Assembly (NCBI RefSeq): GCF_947507565.1
Contig: NC_089190.1
Coordinates: 2,046,001 to 2,110,000 of the forward strand
DNA length: 64,000 nucleotides
Origin: Oscarella lobularis
Lineage: Eukaryota; Porifera; Homoscleromorpha; Homosclerophorida; Oscarellidae
Direction of reading: 5' to 3'
The notes beneath the pieces are model-generated. The model saw only the letters and a program-made list of their open reading frames with translations. It searched no databases and was not told where the DNA came from. Position numbers and translations under genes: made by a program. Of the stretch, positions 26,594-35,044 are shown one piece after another (position 1 is the stretch's first letter; each line of letters opens with the position of its first letter).

Positions 26594-26779
26594 TGTCTTC
26601 GTCTACGTCTTCTTCTTTCTGCATCTAAAATCGTCGGATTGATCGATTCGTTGGGGAGAGGAGAGAACTGAAACGGAAATGAATTAGCGCATTGAATTCC
26701 AATCAAATTCATTGTCTTATTTACCTTGAAAGGCTGAAGGAACACTGTGGAGGAGGAGGGACTTGATTCAAGTGTTCAT

Positions 26780-27620
26780 ATCCACCATCTACAAAAATGC
26801 CAATTTCAGCCAAAATTTGAGGTGTGAGGTCAATTTGGCACTGCGAGATCAAATAGGCAACCAACCCCTATTGTTTTATAAAGAAATATTGGAAATCGGA
26901 GAGGTCACCGAAATGACCAAAAAGCGTGTGCTATATAGTTCACGGTTGCCTAAAAACCTCAACTCACGGATTTCCAAATAAATGCGCTAGATCTACTCTA
27001 CTTTAGTAGTAGAATAACCCTACAAGGTCAAACTGTTCGTACGGGTCAAATTTCCCACGAAAAAAGACCCCTTCCGGTACGTATTAATATTAGCCACGCC
27101 TCTCAAAAATACAAAAAACTGGCATTATAGACAATTTTGAAACCGTGGAGTTAACTAGGTACTAACGCCCTATCGTTCGACGTAAAAAACTTGGCGTTCT
27201 GGAAGATTCCGTTTTTGACCAAAAAGCGTGTGCTATAGTTCATGGTTGCCTAAAAACCTCAACTCACGGATTTCTAAATAAACGCGCTAGATCTACTCTA
27301 CTTTAGTAGTAGAACAACCCTACGAGGTCAAACTGCTCGTACGGGTCAAATTTCAAACTAAAATGACCCACTTCCGTTACACGTGAGTACTAACCCCGCC
27401 CCATCGAAATTCTCGTTAAAAATTGTCATGGTAGGCAAATTTGATTCTAATAAATTAACTAGAGATCAAAGCACTATCGCTTGAGGCAGAAAATTCGGAG
27501 TTCTTAGATATAAGGTTCTTGACTAAAACCATGAGCTATAGTTCACGGTTTGTGAAAAACGGCACTAGCGCAAATCTCTTATCTGACCGTCTCAAACAAT
27601 AGATTGGAATTATTTTAGAC
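26780..27620 (+). repeat. About 300-bp tandem repeat, three diverging copies
   Basis: The landmark GACCAAAAAGCGTGTGCTAT occurs near 26915 and 27217, and a diverged form (GACTAAAACCATGAGCTAT) near 27521, so the period is about 302-304 bp. Copies 1 and 2 share about 150 bp of near identity, including CTACTCTACTTTAGTAGTAG. Copy 3 is much more diverged. No ORF is shared, so this looks satellite-like or derived from a non-coding element. Confidence 0.8.
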
Positions 27621-28137
27621 GTTCGAAATCGGCGGACCTGTCCTAGCTAACGAATCTAAGGCGAAAATGACGATCGAAATTTGGGGGCAGGGTGTGGAGC
27701 CGTTTGAATCCTTTTCGGCCACGGGAATCGTGCAAGAACTATCCATACGACAAGGAAATGCTTCTAAACGCGCTTTCGGGCGTCTAATAACGACGTTGCG
27801 AAGGATACGCGAACCTTCCTTTATTTCTCGGCATTGCAACGACGGGAAACACTCGTCGATGCATTTAAAAAGAAAACAGAGTCGTACCTGAGCTGTTTTC
27901 GTCCACTTTCCAGTCCTTTTTTCGTCATTTTCGAGAGACGTTCTTTAGCGACCACGTGCGTTCCAATAGCGCGCTAAGTTGACGTCACCGCTTATATGTA
28001 CCTGCACAAATGATATGTATAGATATATTCTCCTCATCTCACACGCAAATCAAGCTCTTACTTTAAAACTAAAAGGACTCGGCAAAGCAAATATTTCTTT
28101 AGAAAAAAAGACAATCCAAAAAAAACTTAGATTCAAC

Positions 28138-31100
28138 TTAGACGACAGTTGCCTCATATTCACCGGCACCGTCTGTGAAAAAATCCCCAATACCCATGGC
28201 ATCGCGTTCTCGACGACCAAACGCGCGACCCAGAGATCCCTAAACCCGCAAAAAAGAGAAGATCTCGGTCGTCGCCGTGGAAACACATCCGGGATCTAGA
28301 TCCCTTACTTTGAAGCCTCCTTTCTTCTTCTTTGGAATGAAGAGGTCGTCGTCAATTCTTCCCAACGATCTTCCCACGGATCCCGTCGATTTCTTTTTGG
28401 CGTTTTTCGCCAACGCCGTTTGATCCGCCAGCACTTTCGCCAAAGATTCCCTAAAAAATCCAAAATATTCACAACGGAATTTTTTCTAAATTTCAAATTT
28501 CACCTCGCAGGACGAATTAGATTGTCCAGCTCCTCGGCAAGATGTCTCCTCACCATCAACTTCGACGGCGGAATCCCAACAGCCGTTGCCATGGCTTCAG
28601 CACCAAAGGACGGCTCAAAAACAATCGCAGCGCCGTGCACGCCACTATTTCGCAAATTAGGCGCATACTCCTACAAAGAAACGACCAAAGGAATATATAG
28701 ATCCATTAGAAGCAGGCCGTATACAAACATTGAGGTCTGGACTCGTTATTATCATTAGAAACACGCCCTGTTCTTCTAACAGCTGATAGGATAAGAGAGC
28801 CTCTATCGGTATTAGAGAAACCCGAGATGTTGGTTGTGTTTAACGAGTAAACATAACAAGTCAACAGATCTATGACCAGTGCAGCCTTATAAAACGATTC
28901 TAATTCTGTTAGAAAGCCCGCCAGGGGAGTGCAACGCAATCAAAGGAATCCGTTTGAGCGTGAGAGAGACGACGTCGTTTCTTTCCTTGGGATTCTCACA
29001 AAGGATACATAGGGGAAAGAGTCTAGATACTATATAGGTTCTATGGGAAAGATTTTGCTCTTTCTCTAGGCTACAAAGGGGCTCCTGTTACAGGATACAT
29101 AGGGGAAAGAGTCTAGATACTCATACTAGATACTATATAGACAGTAGGCCTTTATACTGGCTCCTCCTCACTTCTTAGAAACTGTACGTATATCCTCTTC
29201 TCAAAAGACTGGACACTCTATATCTACTTCTACTCTACGCTACACAGGGGTTCCTACTCTATTCTCTTACCTTTAGATCTATTGATTCGACCCATTGGAC
29301 CAGTCGCTGATTGGTCCACACTATTGGATCCGTGTCCGCTTCCTCGCACATGGCTCGTCGCTCCAGCAACGCCTGCTTATCGAACTGGAGCAACTTCAGG
29401 AGACGAATTCCAAACATGATGCTCGCCTAGGCAACAAGAAAAATTCATCTAAATCATTTATTTATTTATTTATTTATTTATTTACTTGATGATATTTTCG
29501 ACTGATTCCCAAATGCTTCTCCAATTCCTTTTTATCCAACGTGCTCAACACGCGACCGTCGACGAGGTTATCATAGAAAGCGTTGGCATGGGAACTCAGG
29601 CCAAGATCGTGAATCCAAACGTTGGATATCCAATCGTGATCGAGTTCTCCAGCCTTAGGATATTTTCTGATAAAAAGAATTTCAAATTTGTCAATAGACG
29701 GGGTTTTTTTCTCCTTACACGTGATTCGGATGAAGGCATTCGGCGATGGCTAACTTTAGTTTTTTTCTATGCATGATATTAGTCATTCCGAGACCTGATT
29801 GCATTTCCTGGTCCGTGAGACCCATGAGCAATTTGCCACTCTTTACATTTTCCTATATAGAATGAACTCCCTCAAGAAATTCATACAAAAATTTTGATCT
29901 CTTACCCGACACATGTCCGCATATTGGGGCATATGCATCGTCGCCTCGAGCCACGCTACGACCGTCGCCGCCTTCCACCGATTCATGGGCGTGCCGCGCG
30001 CTTCTTCCAAAACCCGATATCTCTCCTGAAGTTGTTCCTGCGTCAACGAAGCGACGGCCGCCGTCGTCGGCACGGGAATCGGCGACGCCGCTCGTCGAAC
30101 GTACGCGCCGCCGCTAGCGGATACGTCGAAGCCTTCGGGGAGAGAGGAAAACGTATTAGACGGCGGAGACCGCTAATAGGGCTCATTTTTCACCGTCCAA
30201 TGATTCCATGCTGCGTTTCGTTTTTACGCGACCGAAGACGCGTGAAATCGAGCCGCCGAATGATTTTTTTTTCTTTTTCGGTTTGTCGGCTGCGGCTGCG
30301 GCGGCGACGGCGGCGACGGCAGACGCGACGCCGCCGTCGCCCGGAAGTGGACTGGGCGTGTCGCGTTCGGATGAGCTCACTTGACGATAGGTCGCCTGTG
30401 TGGCGAAAACGGTCGATCTCATCGTCGCTTCGTCGACCGTCGATCGCGATATGGACGACGACGTCGGTTCGGACGTGTAGGGCGGCAGGGTTTCCTCGTC
30501 GTCGTCTTCGGGAGGCGCTAACGCGAGGGGACCCGATCCCGACCCGGCACTCTGACTGGGATTCGGCGATCCTGTCAACGGCGTTTCGAGATTGCGCAGA
30601 CGAACGAGCTCGGCTTCGAGATCGCGTATGCGCGCATCGCGCGCGTCGAGTTGATGACGCAGGGCGACCGAACGTTCGGCGCTGTCGCGCGCGCGCTTCA
30701 GCATGTCCCATTTCTCGCGTTCGAGTGCTTCCGTTTCGACGCGCGCCTGTCGCACGCGTCCTTCCATTTCTTTCACTCGCGTTTCGTACTCGGCGACGAG
30801 ATCCTTGAGCTCGGCGTCGCGATGTCCGAGCGTCGTATAGAGTCGCTTCATCTGGCCCATAAGATCGCTTTTCTCCGCTTTCAAACGCTTTCGATCGGCC
30901 TTGACGAGCGCGAGACTTTCGCGCTGTCGCGTCACTTCGTTTTCCATTTGAGCGAGCACGACTTTCCATTGTTCCTCGCTTTTATCTTCGTACGCCATCG
31001 CTTTTAACTTGCTTCGAGCCAGATCCAATTCGCGAGTGAGCGTTGCATTGTCCTCGCGTAATTTCCCCACGAGTCGACGCAGACGCGACGTCTCGTCGCC

Positions 31101-31289
31101 GCCGACGCCGACGCCGACGCCAACGTTCGATTCCAGACCGTTCGTCAGCTTCTGGCGTACGAGCGTTATGTCTTTGAGGGCCGAGTCGTCCGGCGACGGA
31201 ATCTCCTCCGCGTCCGGGCTCGATTTCGTCTCGCGAACGATCGTCGATAGACGTTCGAGCGCGTTGAGCGCTTCGGCGATGTCCTCCAT
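28138..31289 (-). CDS. KAZN: Kazrin homologue: coiled coil plus three SAM domains
   Basis: Cytoskeletal/junction and endosome scaffold related to liprins. The first coding exon (31289 to about 30190) encodes a long coiled coil (MEDIAEALNALERLSTI; LRRLVGKLREDNATLTRELD; VLAQMENEVTRQRESLALV), a Ser/Pro/Ala-rich linker and a Lys-rich segment (KKKKKSFGGSISRVFGR). SAM1 follows (VVAWLEATMHMPQYADMC; ENVKSGKLLMGLTDQEM), then SAM2 (DHDWISNVWIHDLGL; NLVDGRVLSTLDKKELEKHL; RKYHQVNKASI-type) and SAM3 (VWTNQRLVQWVESIDLK; EYAPNLRNSGVHGA; EAMATAVGIP; VRRHLAEELD). The C-terminus GSLGRAFGRRERDAMGIGDF with EYEATVV (TAA at 28140-28138) resembles the kazrin tail, which separates it from liprins. One intron (about 28673-29270) is unusually large at about 600 bp. 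Confidence 0.87.
29002..29120. repeat. 29-bp duplicated segment in a kazrin intron
   Basis: The 29-bp block starting AGGATACATAGGGGAAAGAG occurs at 29002-29030 and 29092-29120, 90 bp apart, identical. It sits in the atypically long intron between the SAM2/SAM3 exons. Confidence 0.85.
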
Positions 31290-31536
31290 TCCCTCCGGAC
31301 GTTCGCGAATGAGATTTGGCCTCGCCTAATCTCGGTAATCTGCCGGAGAACGAGTCTACTTGACGCTGTGGTCGGTGTCTCAAAACAGCCAATCAACGAG
31401 CGAGCACGTGATTGCGACGCAGGTGTCCCGGAAGCCGCTGTGTACCCAAGTGTCTCCGCATTACCACGCCTATCTATTTGCGAAAAATGCGCGCGTCTTT
31501 TGATAGCATCTTGACTCGCGGCGGCACGGAAGTCAT

Positions 31537-32403
31537 TTAGGAGTTCGATTGAGCGGCAGGGTCTCCATCTGCTTCCACTGATCCACTGACGGGTTCATAA
31601 TCAGCTCGGAATTCTGCACAGAAAGGATTCATTGTCGGCACAGATATACTCTCTCTCTACTTGAAAACGACGCCTTCAGAGATCCTCCTCGACTACTGAA
31701 TGCATGATAGGCAAATACAAGGGTGACGTACTAGGGAAACCAGTCATGTGTCTCTGGAATGGGATCAATGTTCAAGGGCACCTTGACGATGTGATTAATA
31801 ACGGCCATTCTGTAAGGAAACCAGTTAAGGAATAAATAGATGTATGCCAACAGGTAGAACTAGTTGTTAGGATACGCAGCTGAAAATTGCCATGTCCGTC
31901 TCACATCTGTTTGCAATATCAGAGCGAAGTACATGCAATATCAATTCTACTGGGTTTACCGCCTGCTTGAAGATCAGAAGCATCGTAAAAGTACACTGCA
32001 AAGAAGACAATTTCGTGTATAATGTTGATCAGCACGGTGAAGAAAAACTAGAGAGAGAGAATCGATTTCGTTTCTGCTTTTTTGTACACGTACAAATAGT
32101 GCTGGTGCTGATTTCTCTCCTTCGACGATTGCCCATATGCCGGCACCTATTACGATGCCGTTTGACCACTCGTAGCTAAATGGCATCCAAGTTCCGCGGA
32201 AAAAGATGTTTCCACTTAAAACAATCTCGTTTTTCCGTTGTGAGAAGTGCTTGTGCGACGCGTGACTTACAAAATGAACAAGAAGAAATGAATGAGTAGA
32301 AAGACCTAAAAGGGAGCCCCAACTCAAACGCTGCTTCTGCAAAGGCGCGGTTTACCTCCAAATGAATAAAAGGCAGCGTAAGACGAATCGTAGCGGACGG
32401 CAT
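31537..32403 (-). CDS. AGTRAP: AGTRAP-like (angiotensin II receptor-associated protein family) membrane protein
   Basis: Small multi-pass membrane protein. Assuming the ~50-bp introns typical here, exons read: MPSATIRLTLPFIHLE; a helix VFLLIHFFLFIF; GNIFFRGTWMPFSYEWSNGI with VIGAGIWAIVEGEKSAPALF; CTFTMLLIFKQA; FYLLAYIYLFLNWFPYRMAV with INHIVK; YVTLVFAYHAFSSRGGSLKA; and a tail FRADYEPVSGSVEADGDP before TAA (31539-31537). Helix order, the GIWAIVE segment, the F.YH....RGG motif and the acidic Y-containing tail all align with AGTRAP. Most junctions are phase 0 and in frame. The family binds and down-regulates a GPCR in vertebrates; here only the architecture can be claimed. The boundary between the CTFTML and FYLLA exons (one intron of about 100 bp) is the weakest point. 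Confidence 0.7.
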
Positions 32404-32589
32404 TACGCGAAATTCGTATGAAAATCTTTCGCGGCGTCAGCGGAACTTGACGTCAGACTCTGACGTCAAACAGACACCGTAACATATGAAACTTCAAACG
32501 AGTACCTTACTCTCAGTCTCTGTTACTATCTTTACTTTCTTGTGAGCGTGCGTGAAGTCTAGTCTACGAAGGGCGTGTCTGTTTTTGCG
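32404..32589. promoter_or_regulatory. Divergent promoter region with two CRE-like sites
   Basis: The 186 bp between the AGTRAP-like and PLAC8 start codons carry two perfect TGACGTCA palindromes at 32448-32455 and 32461-32468, five bases apart. This is the consensus for CREB/ATF-type bZIP factors. TGACGTCA-like words are fairly common in this genome's introns, so function is not proven. Confidence 0.55.
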
Positions 32590-32967
32590 ATGTCTGGGCG
32601 TGGGCCTCGTCGCCGTGGGAAAGAGTGGAATCACGGCCTTTGCAGCTGTTGCAACGATCCAAGCATTTGCTGTTCGTCGTTTGGGGCTCCCTGCTGCACG
32701 TTCGGACGAAATGCAAGTCGCATTGGAGAGCACGGACTACTCTGTTGCATCGGGTCAGCAATTCCTATACTAAACGTCTGGTTTTGTGCGTCGATTCGCG
32801 GCAAAGTTCGAAAGACGGCGAACGTTGAAGGCGATTGCCTAACAGACGTCTGTACGTGCCTCGTCTGTCCTTTCTGCGCTCTTGCACAAGAATCGCAAGA
32901 GCTCAAAGACTTGCAAGACACTCGTTCTTCTCCTATTGTTCGTCAACCTCGAATGGTTGTACTGTAA
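32590..32967 (+). CDS. PLAC8/cornifelin-family cysteine-rich protein
   Basis: Single-exon protein of 125 residues from ATG 32590. It shows the PLAC8 pattern: W..GLCSCCNDPSICC, CCTFG, a hydrophobic stretch LLCCIGSAIPILNVWF, the SIRGKVRK motif (family: R..IRGKY.I.G), DCLTDVCTCLVCPFCALAQE and SQELKD. The family includes membrane-associated proteins of varied role (plant cell-number regulators, animal PLAC8, cornifelin). The PCALCQ-type motif reads FCALAQ here. A specific function cannot be assigned. The next gene starts only 72 bp after its stop. Confidence 0.88.
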   Translation: MSGRGPRRRGKEWNHGLCSCCNDPSICCSSFGAPCCTFGRNASRIGEHGLLCCIGSAIPILNVWFCASIRGKVRKTANVEGDCLTDVCTCLVCPFCALAQESQELKDLQDTRSSPIVRQPRMVVL

Positions 32968-33039
32968 AATTTTTTGCATGAATTTTATAACCACGCCTAT
33001 TTTCATTGCTGCTCATCAACGCGTGCGCTAGTAGATCCT

Positions 33040-33734
33040 ATGTCTCATGAGACGAAAGCTAAGAAAACGGACTCAAAGCAGCGAAAACCGCCGCAATACG
33101 ATACGTCTGGCCTAACACCAGACGAAAAACTCGCGCTGGAAATCGACTGGTGCATAGAGCAACTAGAGAGGGGAATGCAAAATCGGAAAGGCTCTCAAAA
33201 GCAACGTAAATAGAAAGGGGGTCTAGAAAGGCGTGCTCTCTCACTGCTATCCTCTCTAACTAAAAAATTATTAAGACGTACCTTTTTTTTTCCAGTGCAA
33301 GAAGCGGCACGAGTAATCAAGATTTTGCAGTCGTCAAAAGCACCTCTAGTGAGTTCATACACGAAGAGAGAAATAAAGAAGGACGCGTGCGTCTTACCAA
33401 GGTAAAGAAACGGCAAGTGATGCACTCCACTTTTGGTGACTATCGAGCAAAGATGGCAAAAGACCAAGACTTTCTAAGTAAATAAGAAAAACTTATTTAA
33501 TTAAAAACGCGAGGAGGGTAAGGTAACGTAGTGTATTCTTTTTCCCTAGAGAGACATCTACAGAAAGCGGAGATTTCTCCAGTTAAAGACTGCAAAGCAA
33601 TATATTATCATAGAGCCAAGGTATATGAGATAAATCTGTATACAAGAACAAAAAATTTGACGACTAATACTTTCAAGCCCAAGACCTACGAGTCCGAAGC
33701 CCCTCCAGAATTCACGTTCAGTTTTGACGTGTGA
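33040..33734 (+). CDS. C8orf33: C8orf33 homologue (UPF0488 family)
   Basis: ATG 33040 opens MSHETKAKKTDSKQRK, then LTPDEKLALEIDWCIEQLER, which matches the family core (EEKLALEL.WCI.QLE.G). After an intron, QEAARVIKILQSSKAPLV; then an exon with VKKRQVMHSTFGDYRAKM. The final exon ends FTFSFDV before TGA, as in the family's short F.F.F tail. Nuclear/chromatin-linked roles have been suggested for the human protein; nothing in this sequence shows the activity. It converges with the CDCA3-like gene, stop codons 35 bp apart. Confidence 0.88.
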
Positions 33735-33769
33735 GTCAGTGATATAGAATAAAATACGAGACACTAGAA

Positions 33770-34660
33770 CTAGACAGGCACCAGCGCGCTATTCTCCTCG
33801 TCTTCAAAACCACTGCTAATTATCTTTTGATAACCAGCACTGTTTGAAATCACGTGATCAAAATTACAATCATTTAACGCTATGCGTTCGGAGTCCGAAT
33901 GCATTGCGTTAAATGATTGTAATTCGGACTCGACCTCGTCGGTCTGATCCAATTTGCCGTACCAAGTCTTCTTTCGCCCGACACTACCACTATTGATAAC
34001 TGGAAGACTTTTTCGCTGTAAAGTTCCAGGACTGGGAGCTTCATCCTCTTCAAATGACCCTAGCGCGCTATAACTCGATCGCCTTGGCGACTGACTCATT
34101 GATTTCATTCGCTTCTTTTTCCCGCCAGCGCCGAATGCAACATTTTCCAAGGCAAAGCTCGCATCCGGGCTCTTTTCCCCCGGAAACGACGACGATGACG
34201 CCACGAACCGGACCTCCTCCTCTCCCTCCCCCGCCTCTTCCGCCTCCCTCTCCCCCATCGATTCTTTTCCCTCTTCTTTCTCTCGCTTACTCTCTTCGCC
34301 GATCGGATCGAGAAGATCGCTTTGGAAAAAGAAATTTGTCGGCGGTTCGGGAAGAAGAGGGGTCCTTTCGATTCCTTCCGTCGGCTCGCGAGGATCCGTG
34401 ACGTCGACGACTCGTTTTCCTTCGAATGGCGTGCGCGCGATGTCGTCGTTCGGCGAGCGCGGGTCCAACGGGTCGGGAGGTGCCTTTCGGAGAGGCGTTC
34501 GCGCGATGGCGTTCGTAGGAGAGCGTGGATCGTCGTTATCGTACACGACGTCGTCGTCGCTCGCGTGGATGACGAGATGCTTTCGGGGCATTTCCGGCGT
34601 TGCTTCGACGTCCGGGTCGCTGTCGACTCCTTCCCAGCCTTTGCTCTCCGCTTTTCCCAT
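33770..34660 (-). CDS. CDCA3: CDCA3/Tome-1-like cell-cycle protein
   Basis: Single exon, 296 residues. Three repeats near the N-terminus read DPRSPTNAIARTPL, DPRSPNDDIARTPF and DPREPTEGIERTPL, the hallmark of CDCA3 (trigger of mitotic entry), an F-box-like adaptor that promotes Wee1 degradation in vertebrates. The S/T-P sites are candidates for Cdk phosphorylation. The middle is acidic and low in complexity (EEAGEGEEEVRF). A basic segment (GGKKKRMKSMSQSPRRSS) and a C-terminal SPGTLQRKSLPV stretch recall the family. I saw no clear KEN box. Its 3' part contains the palindrome annotated separately. Outside the repeats similarity is weak. Confidence 0.72.
   Translation of the reverse strand: MGKAESKGWEGVDSDPDVEATPEMPRKHLVIHASDDDVVYDNDDPRSPTNAIARTPLRKAPPDPLDPRSPNDDIARTPFEGKRVVDVTDPREPTEGIERTPLLPEPPTNFFFQSDLLDPIGEESKREKEEGKESMGEREAEEAGEGEEEVRFVASSSSFPGEKSPDASFALENVAFGAGGKKKRMKSMSQSPRRSSYSALGSFEEDEAPSPGTLQRKSLPVINSGSVGRKKTWYGKLDQTDEVESELQSFNAMHSDSERIALNDCNFDHVISNSAGYQKIISSGFEDEENSALVPV
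33862..33924. repeat. 63-bp near-perfect palindrome inside the CDCA3-like coding exon
   Basis: Perfect 19-bp arms (33862-33880 and 33906-33924; AATTACAATCATTTAACGC and its complement) enclose 25 bp that is itself largely self-complementary around TTCGGAGTCCGAA. The frame stays open through it, encoding about 21 residues that read SFNAMHSDSERIALNDCN on the coding strand. Confidence 0.92.
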
Positions 34661-35044
34661 TGCGATTTTCGAAGCGCGACTTGTCCGTGCGAATTCGAAC
34701 GATTGAATGATGGGATTGGTCGGGCGCTTCCACGTGACAAGGTAGTGTCACTGGTGACGCCATCGATGACGTTACACGCCTACAGATACATATCAGTCTT
34801 TGCTCCACGTGACTCTAGCGGATAAGCGAAGACAGAAACGCCGTGTATTTGAAAACGCTAAAAGCCTGCAAACACAGCTGCCTAATAATAAGCATAGAGA
34901 ACTAATAAGACGCAGATGAAAGAATACAGAGAGAGATATCTAAAATGTTCCTGCTCCCAAACTATTCATTTCCACCATCAGGTTCTATAAGAAACTAATA
35001 CTGTAGCGTCTTCGAGATTGGTAGCTCAACCCATCTCTCTTACC

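Larger units (their letters stand above)
25460..28137. other. Gene-poor, repeat-bearing interval between two convergent genes
   Basis: This 2.7-kb stretch, the longest without a gene, separates the 3' ends of the hedgling-like gene and kazrin. I see no ORF with family features. A GT donor-like site (AAGGTAAGCG, about 25701) could belong to an untranslated exon. It holds an inverted repeat at 26172 and two tandem repeat families, annotated separately. Confidence 0.6.

Noticed and set aside
29894-30969. Long open frames on both strands opposite the kazrin coiled-coil exon
   Set aside because: Arg-rich antisense and frame-shifted shadows of the GC-rich kazrin coding exon; no family features.
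28138-31289. Initial reading of the SAM-domain gene as a liprin
   Set aside because: The SAM3 and C-terminal segments match kazrin better than liprin-alpha or -beta, and liprin-specific N-terminal regions are absent.
32300-32365. A 19-bp intron after HLE in the AGTRAP-like gene
   Set aside because: Too short to splice; a 51-bp intron ending CCCTTTTAG gives a transmembrane exon that fits the family.
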